A stretch of 64,000 nucleotides of DNA from Halomicrobium zhouii (GTDB lineage Archaea; Halobacteriota; Halobacteria; Halobacteriales; Haloarculaceae), in contig NZ_FOZK01000001.1 of the NCBI RefSeq assembly GCF_900114435.1, positions 868,001-932,000 of the forward strand. The letters run 5' to 3'. The notes under the pieces were generated by a model. It had not been told where the DNA came from and did no database searches. It worked only from the letters and a program-made list of their open reading frames with translations. How positions within the stretch are numbered: the first letter of the stretch is position 1; every line of letters starts with the position of its first letter. The position numbers were made by a program, and so were the translations under genes. Below are positions 42,300 through 50,338 of this stretch, one piece after another.

Positions 42300-43520
42300 A
42301 TGGCAAGGGATGCAAGCGGTCGGGAAGCACCGACGCGCAGGGAGTACGTGAAGTACGGCGGGGCCGTCGTCGGCGGTGGGTTGCTCGCTGGCTGTACGGG
42401 CGGTTCAGGCGGTGGGTCGACTCCGGACGCGACGGCGACCGAATCGGGAACCTCGACGCCGAGCGCGACCGAGGACACCGGGTATTCGGTGACGATGTCG
42501 CCGGTCGGGACGGTCGAGTTCGAGCGCCCACCCGAGACGGCGACGGTGTACGACGCGACGTGGGCCGACGCCCTCGTGGGTCTCGGTCACGGCGACGCCG
42601 TCCTGTCGCTCGGGCACCCGGAGAACTACTACGCCGGCTACTACGACCAGCTCGACGGCGTCTCGTTCGATCCGAGCGAACTCGCGCCGCTGTACAACGA
42701 CGGTCTCGACAAGGAGCAGTTCTACGAACTCGACGCGGACGTCCATCACCTCGACCCCGTCAACATCGGGTACAGCGGCTGGTCGGGCTGGTCGATGCGG
42801 GACGTCGAGGAGATCGAGTCGAACGTCGGTCCGTTCTTCGCGAACCGGTTGAGCCGCGCCCACTCCGACCCGCCCGGAGAGTACGGCGGCGAGTACGAGT
42901 ACTATTCGCTCTGGGAACTCACCGAGAAGCTCGGGCAGGTCTACCGGGAGACCGAGCGGGCGGCCGAACTGAAGGCGATCCGCGACGACCTGGTCGACGA
43001 GATTACGGCGGACCTCCCGTCCCGGTCCGATCGACCGTCGGTCGGCCTGCTCGTGTTCACTCCCGACCAGGAGGCGTTCTCGCCGTACCGGATCAACGCG
43101 CCGGGCTACGGCAAGGCGCAGTTCCGGCCGTTCGACGTGGAGGACGCCTTCGCGGACAGCGACAAGACCTACGCGGAGAACTACGAGGGGAGCTACGACG
43201 TCGAGGGACTACTCGAGATCGACCCGGACGTGATCGTGCACAACTGGGACGTCGAGCCGTCGGAGCGGACCCGCGCGATGCGGGAGTTCTTCGCCGACAG
43301 CCCGGTCGCGCAGGAACTCACCGCCGTCCAGGACGACCGCGTCTACGTCGGCGGGACGCCCACGCAGGGGCCGGTCATGAACGTCTTCCAGATCGAGATG
43401 ACCGCAAAGCAGCTGTTCCCCGAACAGTTCGGCGAGTGGAAGGGCGTCGGCCAGCACGACCCCTCGGAGCGGCTGTTCGACCGCGATCGACTGGCGACCG
43501 CTATCACCGGAGGGAACTGA
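42300..43520 (+). CDS. Iron-siderophore-type ABC transporter substrate-binding lipoprotein 1
   Basis: A 406-residue binding lipoprotein (signal TRREYVKYGGAVVGGGLLAGC, lipobox C32) of the FecB/FepB type: an N-lobe (VTMSPVGTVEFERPPETATVYDATWADAL), a long helix, and a C-lobe ending QELTAVQDDRVYVGG. The start is ATG 42300 because the iron-type operator and TATA box place transcription there. It is followed after 1 bp by a paralog; no permease or ATPase is in the window. The proposed ligand (ferric siderophore) is inferred from the fold and the operator. Confidence 0.87.
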   Translation: MARDASGREAPTRREYVKYGGAVVGGGLLAGCTGGSGGGSTPDATATESGTSTPSATEDTGYSVTMSPVGTVEFERPPETATVYDATWADALVGLGHGDAVLSLGHPENYYAGYYDQLDGVSFDPSELAPLYNDGLDKEQFYELDADVHHLDPVNIGYSGWSGWSMRDVEEIESNVGPFFANRLSRAHSDPPGEYGGEYEYYSLWELTEKLGQVYRETERAAELKAIRDDLVDEITADLPSRSDRPSVGLLVFTPDQEAFSPYRINAPGYGKAQFRPFDVEDAFADSDKTYAENYEGSYDVEGLLEIDPDVIVHNWDVEPSERTRAMREFFADSPVAQELTAVQDDRVYVGGTPTQGPVMNVFQIEMTAKQLFPEQFGEWKGVGQHDPSERLFDRDRLATAITGGN

Positions 43521-43521
43521 T

Positions 43522-44724
43522 ATGGACGACGAGACGACGCACACGGCACCGACGCGCAGAGACTACATGAAGTACGGCGGGGCAGTCGTCGGCGGGGGAC
43601 TGCTCGCCGGCTGTTCGGGTGGCGGATCGAACACCACGCCGGCGTCGACGGCGACCGAAACCGGCGCGGCGACCGAGGCGGCTACCCCGGAAGACACGTC
43701 CTACACGGTGACGATGGCGCCCGCCGGCGAGGTCGAGTTCGATTCGGTTCCCGAGACCTGGATGGCCTACTACAGCACGTACGGCGACATGGGGATCGCC
43801 CTCGGGCAACTCGAGGGCCTCCAGGCGCTCGTCTATCGCGACAGCTGGCCGGACCAGTTCTACGACGTGCTCCCCGGCGTCGACGTCTCTTTCGACGACG
43901 TCCGACAGCTGTACAACGCGAGTAGCTTCGACAAGGAGGTGTTCTACGAGATCGACGCCGACGTCCACCTGCTCGACCCGAACTTCGTCGGGCTGAAACA
44001 CGAGACGTTCTCGGCCGAGGACTTCGACGAGATCGCGGCGAACGTCGGCCCGGTCCTCGGGAACTACATCAGGCGAGTCGGTGAGGACTGGCACGACTAT
44101 CCGTACTACTCGCTGTACGAGGCCTTCGAGACGGTCGCCGAGGTGTTCCAGGAGCGAGAGCGCTACGAGGCCATCGAGGCAATCCACGACGAGTTCCTCG
44201 CCCATCTGCAAGCGGATCTCCCGCCGGAAGACGAGCGTCCGGAGATCGGTCTCGTCTCGGCGTTCTCGGACTTCACCGCGGGCTCGCTGGACGCCTATCC
44301 CATCGGCGACGGCAACGGCAAGAAACAGTACCGTGACCTCGGGGTCCACGACGCGTTCGGGCCCCACATCGAGGGGAGTTACGCCGGCTGGGACTACGAA
44401 CAGCTCCTGGACGTCGACCCGGACGTCATCGTGTTCCCGTACGGCTTCTCGGACCTCTCCGAGAACGAGTTCGAAGAGCGGATGGACGACCTGCGGTCCC
44501 ACTCCGTGGGCCAGCAACTCACCGCGGTGCAGGAGGACCGGCTCTATCGCGGCGGCACGTCCTACCAGGGGCCGGTACTCAACCTCCTCCAGACCGAGAT
44601 CGCGGCCAAACAGTTCTATCCCGACCGGTTCGGTGCGTGGAACGGCGTCGAATCGCTCCGCGACGAGGACGCACAGCTGTTCGATCACCAGCGGCTGGCG
44701 GACGTGATCAACGGGGAGGTCTGA
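43522..44724 (+). CDS. Iron-siderophore-type ABC transporter substrate-binding lipoprotein 2
   Basis: A 400-residue paralog of the preceding protein (same TRRDYMKYGGAVVGGGLLAGC signal, lipobox C31, and TMAPAGEVEFDSVPETW core). The two overlap in plan but differ in the ligand loops (the WSGWSM region of copy 1 is replaced here). Two binding proteins sharing an unseen permease would widen ligand range. It is co-transcribed with copy 1. Confidence 0.85.
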   Translation: MDDETTHTAPTRRDYMKYGGAVVGGGLLAGCSGGGSNTTPASTATETGAATEAATPEDTSYTVTMAPAGEVEFDSVPETWMAYYSTYGDMGIALGQLEGLQALVYRDSWPDQFYDVLPGVDVSFDDVRQLYNASSFDKEVFYEIDADVHLLDPNFVGLKHETFSAEDFDEIAANVGPVLGNYIRRVGEDWHDYPYYSLYEAFETVAEVFQERERYEAIEAIHDEFLAHLQADLPPEDERPEIGLVSAFSDFTAGSLDAYPIGDGNGKKQYRDLGVHDAFGPHIEGSYAGWDYEQLLDVDPDVIVFPYGFSDLSENEFEERMDDLRSHSVGQQLTAVQEDRLYRGGTSYQGPVLNLLQTEIAAKQFYPDRFGAWNGVESLRDEDAQLFDHQRLADVINGEV

Positions 44725-44738
44725 GGCCGTCGGTCCCG

Positions 44739-45137
44739 TCAGTCGTCGGTATCGAGACCGTCCTCGGTAGCACCGTCCAGGCCGTCGACGTAGGCGAGGT
44801 ACTCGTCTCTCCAGGCCACGAAGTCGTCGATGATCGTCTCGAGGGACTGCCCGACTTCCGTCAGCGAGTACGCCACTTTGACCGGTCGGTCGTCGACGAC
44901 GTCGCGGTCGACGAGGTGCAGGGCTTCCAGTCCTTCGAGCGCGTCGGACAGCGCCTTGTCGGAGATACCTTCGAGTTCGGTCTTGAGTTCGCTGTAGCGG
45001 AGACTGTCCTCCTCGACCAGCACTTCGACGATGGTTCTGGTCCACTTGCGACTCAGGAACTCGATGGCGACCGAGGCCGTCGACTCCTCGTCGTCGAGGG
45101 CGGACTTGAACACGTACTCGTCGTCGTCCCGGGGCAT
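44739..45137 (-). CDS. HxlR-family winged-helix regulator
   Basis: A protein of about 132 residues with the HxlR pattern: FLSRKWTRTIVEVL, SLRYSELKTELEGISDKALSDALEGLEALHLVDRDV, and VKVAYSLTEVGQSLETII. There is no cysteine, so redox sensing is unlikely. CTTTAAT at about 45164-45172 is the likely TATA box, fitting ATG 45137 rather than GTG 45155. It converges on the siderophore-binding genes and may regulate the metal block. Confidence 0.87.
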   Translation of the reverse strand: MPRDDDEYVFKSALDDEESTASVAIEFLSRKWTRTIVEVLVEEDSLRYSELKTELEGISDKALSDALEGLEALHLVDRDVVDDRPVKVAYSLTEVGQSLETIIDDFVAWRDEYLAYVDGLDGATEDGLDTDD

Positions 45138-45261
45138 GCGTACTAACTCGGGCACGGCAGGATTAAAGCACTCGTTCCGGTCGACCCGCCTGTCGCGCGC
45201 GATTCGTCCGGTCAGGGCCGGTGAGGCGCTAACGCTCGGGTTATCCTCTCACCCCGACCCG

Positions 45262-45291
45262 AGGGCCTAAAGTATACTAAATATGATATTT
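45262..45291 (+). promoter_or_regulatory. AT-rich palindromic promoter of the membrane-protein gene
   Basis: AGTATACT (45271-45278) and AAATAT-G-ATATTT (45279-45291) are perfect dyads placed back to back. The upstream CTAAAGT also occurs in the promoter at about 46072-46105, before the DUF3179 gene. This may be a shared operator. Confidence 0.5.
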
Positions 45292-45420
45292 ATTGCTCCC
45301 GGCGTGCTACACTGGATCGATGTCACTCGGACAGACCACACGTCTATCGACGGCAGTTCGACGCTCCAGTCACCGGCCTGCGAGTACAGGCCACGGGCTC
45401 GTCCAGTGGGGAGAAGACCG

Positions 45421-45897
45421 ATGACGGCGCTCGTTCCGGTTCTCGTGGCGTCGCTGTTCTCGTTCGCGACGGGCTTCTTCGTCGTGCTCTCCTACGTCGA
45501 GAAGCCGATCTGGCCGCTGATGTTCGGGGCCGACGGCGAGGACGTCCCGACCGAGGACGCGCGGCTGGTGCACGCCGAACTGAAGCGCGTTATCGGCCTG
45601 GCTCCGCCGACGATGATCACCGTCGTCGCCAGCGGGACGCTCCTGGTGTTCGTCCAGGCGTGGCAGTACGACCTCCGCTGGATGGCGGTCGCCGTCGCCG
45701 CCTGGCTGGTGCTCAGTATGGGATACGTCGTCTCGCAGCTCCGCGCCCGTATCGAGGCGGTGAAGTCGGTCTCCTCGGACGGTGACGCCCCCGCAGTTCG
45801 ACGGGGGGTGGGTCGTCTCGCGGCGTTACACCACCTGGGGCTCGCTTCGACCGGTGGCGTCGTCCTCTTGCAACTGCTGTTCGTACTCACCCTGTAA
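45421..45897 (+). CDS. Four-helix membrane protein of unknown function
   Basis: A protein of about 158 residues with helices at residues 3-24, 58-78, 85-105 and 137-157. The conserved-looking YVEKPIWPLMFG follows the first helix. No family is recognised with certainty. ATG 45421 starts at the first helix; ATG 45283 is in frame, but its codons look non-coding, leaving an unusually long leader of about 120 nt after the promoter. Confidence 0.7.
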   Translation: MTALVPVLVASLFSFATGFFVVLSYVEKPIWPLMFGADGEDVPTEDARLVHAELKRVIGLAPPTMITVVASGTLLVFVQAWQYDLRWMAVAVAAWLVLSMGYVVSQLRARIEAVKSVSSDGDAPAVRRGVGRLAALHHLGLASTGGVVLLQLLFVLTL

Positions 45898-46133
45898 CCG
45901 AGCCTGCGGACATCGTCGACCCGCGGACTCATTCTTCGATTACCCGGCCGTCCCGCGAGCGAGTCCGTCGCGTCACAGGCAACTCCGTAGCGACCCGTGT
46001 CCGCTCCCGGCAGGGGTAGCGTGAGGAAACCACCTTACCGCCGATTGAGTGGATCACGCGGACGCAACCGGCTAAAGTGTAATTTAGATTATATATATGC
46101 CGGCGTCGACCCGAGGATCAGACGGGATTACAG

Positions 46134-47300
46134 ATGCGAGTCGTCACAGGATTCGACACCGACTTCATACCGAGTATCGGCAACCCGACCTTCGAGACCG
46201 ACTATCCGGGCGATCCGGACGACGAGTTGCTCGTCGTCGAGACGGACGACGGCGCTCGCGGCTATCCGGTCTCGATACTGAACGTCCACCACATCGCCAA
46301 CGACACCGTCGACGGGGTGCCACTGGTCGTGACCTACTGTCCGCTGTGTGGCACGGTCGCGGCCTACGAGCGCCGGATAGGGGGGCGGGAACTCACCTTC
46401 GAGTTCGGTGGGAAGATCGTCGAGAACAACCTCGTGATGCGGGACGAGGAGACGGGCTCGGAGTGGAAGCAGTCGACGGGCGAGGGCCTGAACGGCGAGC
46501 TGGCCGGCGAGGGCCTCGACCTGTACTCCTCCCGGATGAGTACGTGGGAGGCGTTCCAGATCGATTATCCAAACGGGACGGTGCTCCAGCGGCCTGACCA
46601 CAGTGGCCCGTACCTGTTCCAGCAGTTCGCCGCGACGACGACGGGACTCCTCGAACACCCCGCCGGTCGCGAGGTCATGGACGCCGCGTTCAGCCTGGTC
46701 CGCGCGGCGAACCTCGCGCGGGACCCGGAGGACGGGACGCGAGAGGTGAGCGTCAGCCCGTTCATGAAACTGCTCACCGGTGTCGTCGAACTGCGCGGCT
46801 GGATTTCGGACGCGGACTCCCCGGACGGCTCCGGCGACGCGTACGCCGACGTCACGTCGGTCTTCGAGCGCGAGGACACCTTCGGCTACCTCGACCTCCA
46901 CGGCGGTCCGGAGCAGTGGGAGGCGGACGGGCCGGACGACCTTACGGCGAAGACGCGCGTGCTGGGTGTAACAGTCGACGATGACGCCGTGGGCTTCGCG
47001 CGACCTCGCGTCGAGGCCGCGGGCGGACTCGTGCGAACGACCGTCGGCGAAACCGACGTCGTCGTCTTCGACGCGGACGGGACGCTCGTCGCCTACGAAG
47101 ACCCGGGCTTTCCGTTCGAGCGGGACGCCGACGGAACGGTGCGGGGCGACGGGACGACCTGGGATCCGGCTACCGGCAACAGCGACGACGGCCGCTCACT
47201 GGACCGTTTGGCGACGTCGTGGACATACGCGTACGCGTGGCAGACCGACCACGCCCCGTCGTCGTTCTACCAGGTCGAGGTGACCGACGCGACAGCCTGA
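46134..47300 (+). CDS. DUF3179 domain-containing protein
   Basis: A 388-residue protein of the DUF3179 family. The motif VVTYCPLCGT (C69 and C72) after GYPVSILNVHH is the family hallmark, and WKQSTGEGLNGELAGEGL and STWEAFQIDYPNGTVL are also typical. No enzyme activity is established for the family; the paired Cys and His suggest metal binding. There is no signal peptide. A TTATATATAT TATA element lies at about 46088-46097. It sits among metal-transport genes. Confidence 0.83.
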   Translation: MRVVTGFDTDFIPSIGNPTFETDYPGDPDDELLVVETDDGARGYPVSILNVHHIANDTVDGVPLVVTYCPLCGTVAAYERRIGGRELTFEFGGKIVENNLVMRDEETGSEWKQSTGEGLNGELAGEGLDLYSSRMSTWEAFQIDYPNGTVLQRPDHSGPYLFQQFAATTTGLLEHPAGREVMDAAFSLVRAANLARDPEDGTREVSVSPFMKLLTGVVELRGWISDADSPDGSGDAYADVTSVFEREDTFGYLDLHGGPEQWEADGPDDLTAKTRVLGVTVDDDAVGFARPRVEAAGGLVRTTVGETDVVVFDADGTLVAYEDPGFPFERDADGTVRGDGTTWDPATGNSDDGRSLDRLATSWTYAYAWQTDHAPSSFYQVEVTDATA

Positions 47301-47441
47301 CTAGCTGGGGGACGGTGTCGATTCCACAACTGGATCGACCTTCCTGGCGAAGCAGGGTGACGTGTCCAACCCGGTTCGACGACCGACCCGGCATCCCTCC
47401 CTCGCCACTGTTAATAACAAGTTGGGTGGGGATCACAGAAG

Positions 47442-47474
47442 TTATTAGAACTAGAGATATGATTAGTAACACAG
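47442..47474 (+). promoter_or_regulatory. Promoter with TTATTA...GAGATAT element (partner at 50305)
   Basis: TTATTA at 47442-47447 is followed by GAGATAT at 47454-47460, 21 bp before ATG 47475. The same words occur at 50305-50310 and 50316-50322, 23 bp before ATG 50339. A second GTTAATAAC dyad lies at 47410-47418. Confidence 0.55.
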
Positions 47475-48503
47475 ATGTGCCAGTTCACTCGCCGAGGGAT
47501 GCTGACCGGACTGGGAGCGACCGTGGCGACGTCGGGCCTCACCGGTTGTCTCGGCCGGGGCGCCGCCGGTGGGCTCGATTCGATCACCGTCGCCTACGTG
47601 CCCATCTACCCGAATATGCAACACTACGTGATGGAGCGGGAGGGGTACTACGACGAGCTGCCGGTGGACGTCACGATAGAGCGGTTCAGCGCCGGCCCCA
47701 GCGTCGTCAAGGCGTTTGCGAGCGGAGACGTCGACGTCGCGCACTTCGGCATCACGCCCGCGATGGTGCTCGTCGACAGGGGGACCGACGCGGGTATCCT
47801 CGCGGCGAACTCCAGAAACGGGTTCGAGATCGTGGCCACGTCCGGGTTCGTCGACCGCTACGAGCGAGCGGGCCCGGCCGCGTTCGAGGGCTTCGAACGG
47901 GAGCACGGGCGCAAGGTGCGGTTCGGCGTCCCGCCGGACGGGAGCGTTCCCGACGTCGTGCTCCGGTACTGGATCCAGGAGGACCTCGGCGTCGGCGAGA
48001 TGGAGTCCGCGATCACGACGTCGACGGTCCCGCCGGCGAAGGCGGTCCAGACGATCCAGTCTGGCGACGTCGACGCGACGATCGTCCAGGAACCGTTCAC
48101 GACGATCATCGGCCGGGACGAGGGCTTCGGTGAACTCGTCTGGTCCGGCGACGTCCTGGCGAACCACCCGGTGACGGTGCTGTTCGCGAACGAGCGGGTG
48201 ATCGACGACGGCGAGGTCTCCCAGGCCCTCGTCGAACGACACGTGGCGGCGACCGAGTTCACGACGGACTCGCCCGACGACGCCGCTGCCCACGCGGCGT
48301 CGGTGATCGGCTCCGGGGTGAGCCGGGACCTCGCCGAGACGGCGATGGACTCGCGCGCGTCGGAGTTCCTCTCGGACCCCCACGCGATCACCGACCAGGC
48401 CGCGACGATGGGGGCGTTCGTCGCGGACGTCGGCAACGTCGACGAACCGGTCGCGACCGAGGACCTGTTCGCGTTCGGCCCCTACGACGCGATTCGGCCA
48501 TGA
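47475..48503 (+). CDS. SsuA/NMT1-type ABC transporter substrate-binding lipoprotein
   Basis: A 342-residue lipoprotein (signal TRRGMLTGLGATVATSG, lipobox C25) of the taurine/nitrate/pyrimidine-precursor binding family: VAYVPIYPNMQHYVMEREGYYDEL, AFASGDVDVAHFGITPAMVLVDRG, and VPPAKAVQTIQSGDVDATIVQEPF. The ligand is not evident. It overlaps the permease gene as ATGA. The promoter resembles that of the ZnuABC operon, so the ligand may be a metal complex. Confidence 0.87.
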   Translation: MCQFTRRGMLTGLGATVATSGLTGCLGRGAAGGLDSITVAYVPIYPNMQHYVMEREGYYDELPVDVTIERFSAGPSVVKAFASGDVDVAHFGITPAMVLVDRGTDAGILAANSRNGFEIVATSGFVDRYERAGPAAFEGFEREHGRKVRFGVPPDGSVPDVVLRYWIQEDLGVGEMESAITTSTVPPAKAVQTIQSGDVDATIVQEPFTTIIGRDEGFGELVWSGDVLANHPVTVLFANERVIDDGEVSQALVERHVAATEFTTDSPDDAAAHAASVIGSGVSRDLAETAMDSRASEFLSDPHAITDQAATMGAFVADVGNVDEPVATEDLFAFGPYDAIRP

Positions 48504-49342
48504 GCACGCGCACCGACACCGGGTCCGGCGCGGTGACTGCGGCCGGCTTCGAGGGTGATCTGCGCCGGTACCGTCGCGGCCTGGGCGGGCTCCTCGCGTT
48601 TCTCCTCGTCTGGTGGCTCACGGCGTCGACGACGGAGCCGTCGTACCTGGTGCCGGGTCCGGCCGCGTCGGCGCTGGCGTTCCTCGACCTCTTCGCCACA
48701 ACGACGGCGGTCGTCGTCCCGCTGCTCGGGGCGACGCTGGTCCTTCCCACGGGCGTTGCCCACCTCGCACAGACGCTGTTCCACTACGTCCCCGGCCTGC
48801 TCCTGGGTGCGCTCTGTGGCGCCGGTCTCGGCCTGGCGATGGGGTGGAACGGGGCCCTCGACGACTGGCTGCGACCGCTCGTCCGGGTGCTCCGACCGAT
48901 CCCGCCGTTGGCGTGGGTCGTCTTCGCCATCGTCTGGTTCGGCATCCACCACACCGGTGCGGCGTTCATCGTCTTCGTCGGCGCGTTCTGGATCAACTTC
49001 TACGGCGCCTACGGCGGGGTCGAGGGCGTCGCGACCGAGTTGACCGACGCGGCGGCGACGCTCGGCGTCGAGCGCGACCTGTCGATGCTGAAACTCGTCG
49101 CGCTACCGAGCGCGGCGCCACAGCTCCTGACGGGGTTCCGGACGAGCATCGGTCGGTGCTGGATGATCGTCGTCGGCGCCGAGCTGTTCGGCGCCCCGGG
49201 CGTGGGATACGAGATCGTCAACGCCTCGAACAACCTCGCGATGGCGACGAGCGTCGCCTACATGATCCTGATCAGCCTGGCGTTCCTCTGTATGGACGTC
49301 GGGTTCCGACTCGTCGAACGGCGGGTGCTCGCGTGGCGATGA
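48500..49342 (+). CDS. SsuC-type ABC transporter permease
   Basis: A 280-residue permease of the binding-protein-dependent type with six or seven helices and an EAA-like loop (TELTDAAATLGVERDLSMLKLVALPSAAPQLLTGFRTSIGRCW). It overlaps both neighbours as ATGA. No substrate can be told from the sequence. Confidence 0.92.
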   Translation: MSTRTDTGSGAVTAAGFEGDLRRYRRGLGGLLAFLLVWWLTASTTEPSYLVPGPAASALAFLDLFATTTAVVVPLLGATLVLPTGVAHLAQTLFHYVPGLLLGALCGAGLGLAMGWNGALDDWLRPLVRVLRPIPPLAWVVFAIVWFGIHHTGAAFIVFVGAFWINFYGAYGGVEGVATELTDAAATLGVERDLSMLKLVALPSAAPQLLTGFRTSIGRCWMIVVGAELFGAPGVGYEIVNASNNLAMATSVAYMILISLAFLCMDVGFRLVERRVLAWR

Positions 49343-50166
49343 ACGCCCCGTCTCCTCCGTCGGGTTCGGCCGCGGACGGGAAGGTCGTCGTCAGGGACCT
49401 CGGCAAGACGTATCGATCGGCGTCGGGCACCGTCCGGGCGCTGTCCGACGTGTCGGTACGCGTCGCGGCGGGGGAGTTCTGCTGCGTCGTCGGGCCGTCC
49501 GGCTGCGGGAAGACCACGCTGTTGCGTGCGATCGCCGGGCTGGAAACGCCGGATTGCGGCGCCGTCCTGGTCGACGGCGAGCCGGTCACCGGCCCGGGGC
49601 TGGACCGCGGGATGGTGTTCCAGCAGCACGCGCTGTTCCCCTGGCGGACCGTCCGCGGGAACGTCCGGTTCGGCCTCGACCGGCCGGCCTGTGACTGTCC
49701 GGACTGCGAGGCGCGGGTCCGGGAGCTGATCGACCTCGTCGGGCTGGAGGGCTTCGAGGACGCCTATCCCCGGGAGCTCTCCGGCGGGATGAAACAGCGC
49801 GTCGGCGTCGCGCGGGCGCTCGCCGTCGACCCGGAGATACTCCTGCTGGACGAGCCCTTCGGGAGCGTCGACGCGCGGACGCGCGACCGACTCCACGCCG
49901 AACTGCTGGCTATCTGGCGACGGACGGGCCAGACCGTCGTGTTCGTCACCCACGACGTCGACGAGGCGGTGCGGCTGGCGGATCGGGTCGTCGTCATGGA
50001 CGCGGACCCGGGGACCGTCCAGTCCACCGTCGCCGTCGACCTGCCGCGACCGCGCGAGCGAACGGACAGGTCGTTCGTCGCCCACGTCGCGCGGATTCGC
50101 GACGAACTCGGCGGCCCGGCGGAACTGGATGATGGCCCGGCCGAACTGGACGACGGCCCTGCGTAA
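49339..50166 (+). CDS. SsuB-type ABC transporter ATPase with C-terminal 7-residue repeats
   Basis: A 275-residue ATPase. Walker A (GPSGCGKTT) is near residue 52, the signature (LSGGMKQRVGVARAL) near residue 148, and Walker B (ILLLDEPFGSVD) follows. A short cysteine cluster (C118, C120, C123 in ACDCPDCE) sits in the helical domain, with C48, C49 and C56 near Walker A. The C-terminus ends in GPAELDD repeats cut short by a TAA in the third unit. It overlaps the permease as ATGA. Confidence 0.9.
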   Translation: MNAPSPPSGSAADGKVVVRDLGKTYRSASGTVRALSDVSVRVAAGEFCCVVGPSGCGKTTLLRAIAGLETPDCGAVLVDGEPVTGPGLDRGMVFQQHALFPWRTVRGNVRFGLDRPACDCPDCEARVRELIDLVGLEGFEDAYPRELSGGMKQRVGVARALAVDPEILLLDEPFGSVDARTRDRLHAELLAIWRRTGQTVVFVTHDVDEAVRLADRVVVMDADPGTVQSTVAVDLPRPRERTDRSFVAHVARIRDELGGPAELDDGPAELDDGPA

Positions 50167-50196
50167 CTGGACGACGGACCGGCCGAACCCGAGGAC
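50113..50196 (+). repeat. Four 21-bp tandem repeats at the 3' end of the ATPase gene
   Basis: The units encode GPAELDD, GPAELDD, GPA-stop-LDD and GPAEPED. The stop (TAA at 50164-50166) replaces the GAA of the earlier units. The ancestral frame would have run to TAG at 50200-50202. Confidence 0.85.
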
Positions 50197-50304
50197 CGCT
50201 AGCGGCGGCGCGGACGCCATGCTCGAACCGTCGCCCGTCCGAATGCTAATCACCGCCCCGACTCTGACAAGGGTTATTATACGAGGGCTACGAAAAACCG
50301 AAGA

Positions 50305-50338
50305 TTATTATATTCGAGATATAGTTTAACAACTACAC
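50305..50338 (+). promoter_or_regulatory. Promoter of the zinc transporter operon with TTATTA...GAGATAT element
   Basis: TTATTATA at 50305-50312 is the likely TATA box; GAGATAT at 50316-50322 lies directly after it. The arrangement matches the promoter at 47442-47474, suggesting that both operons answer to one regulator. An upstream GGTTATTATACGAG copy lies near 50270. Confidence 0.55.

Noticed and set aside
43504-45045. 513-codon minus-strand open frame
   Set aside because: It is antisense to the second siderophore-binding gene and read through the HxlR gene in a wrong frame; no domain.
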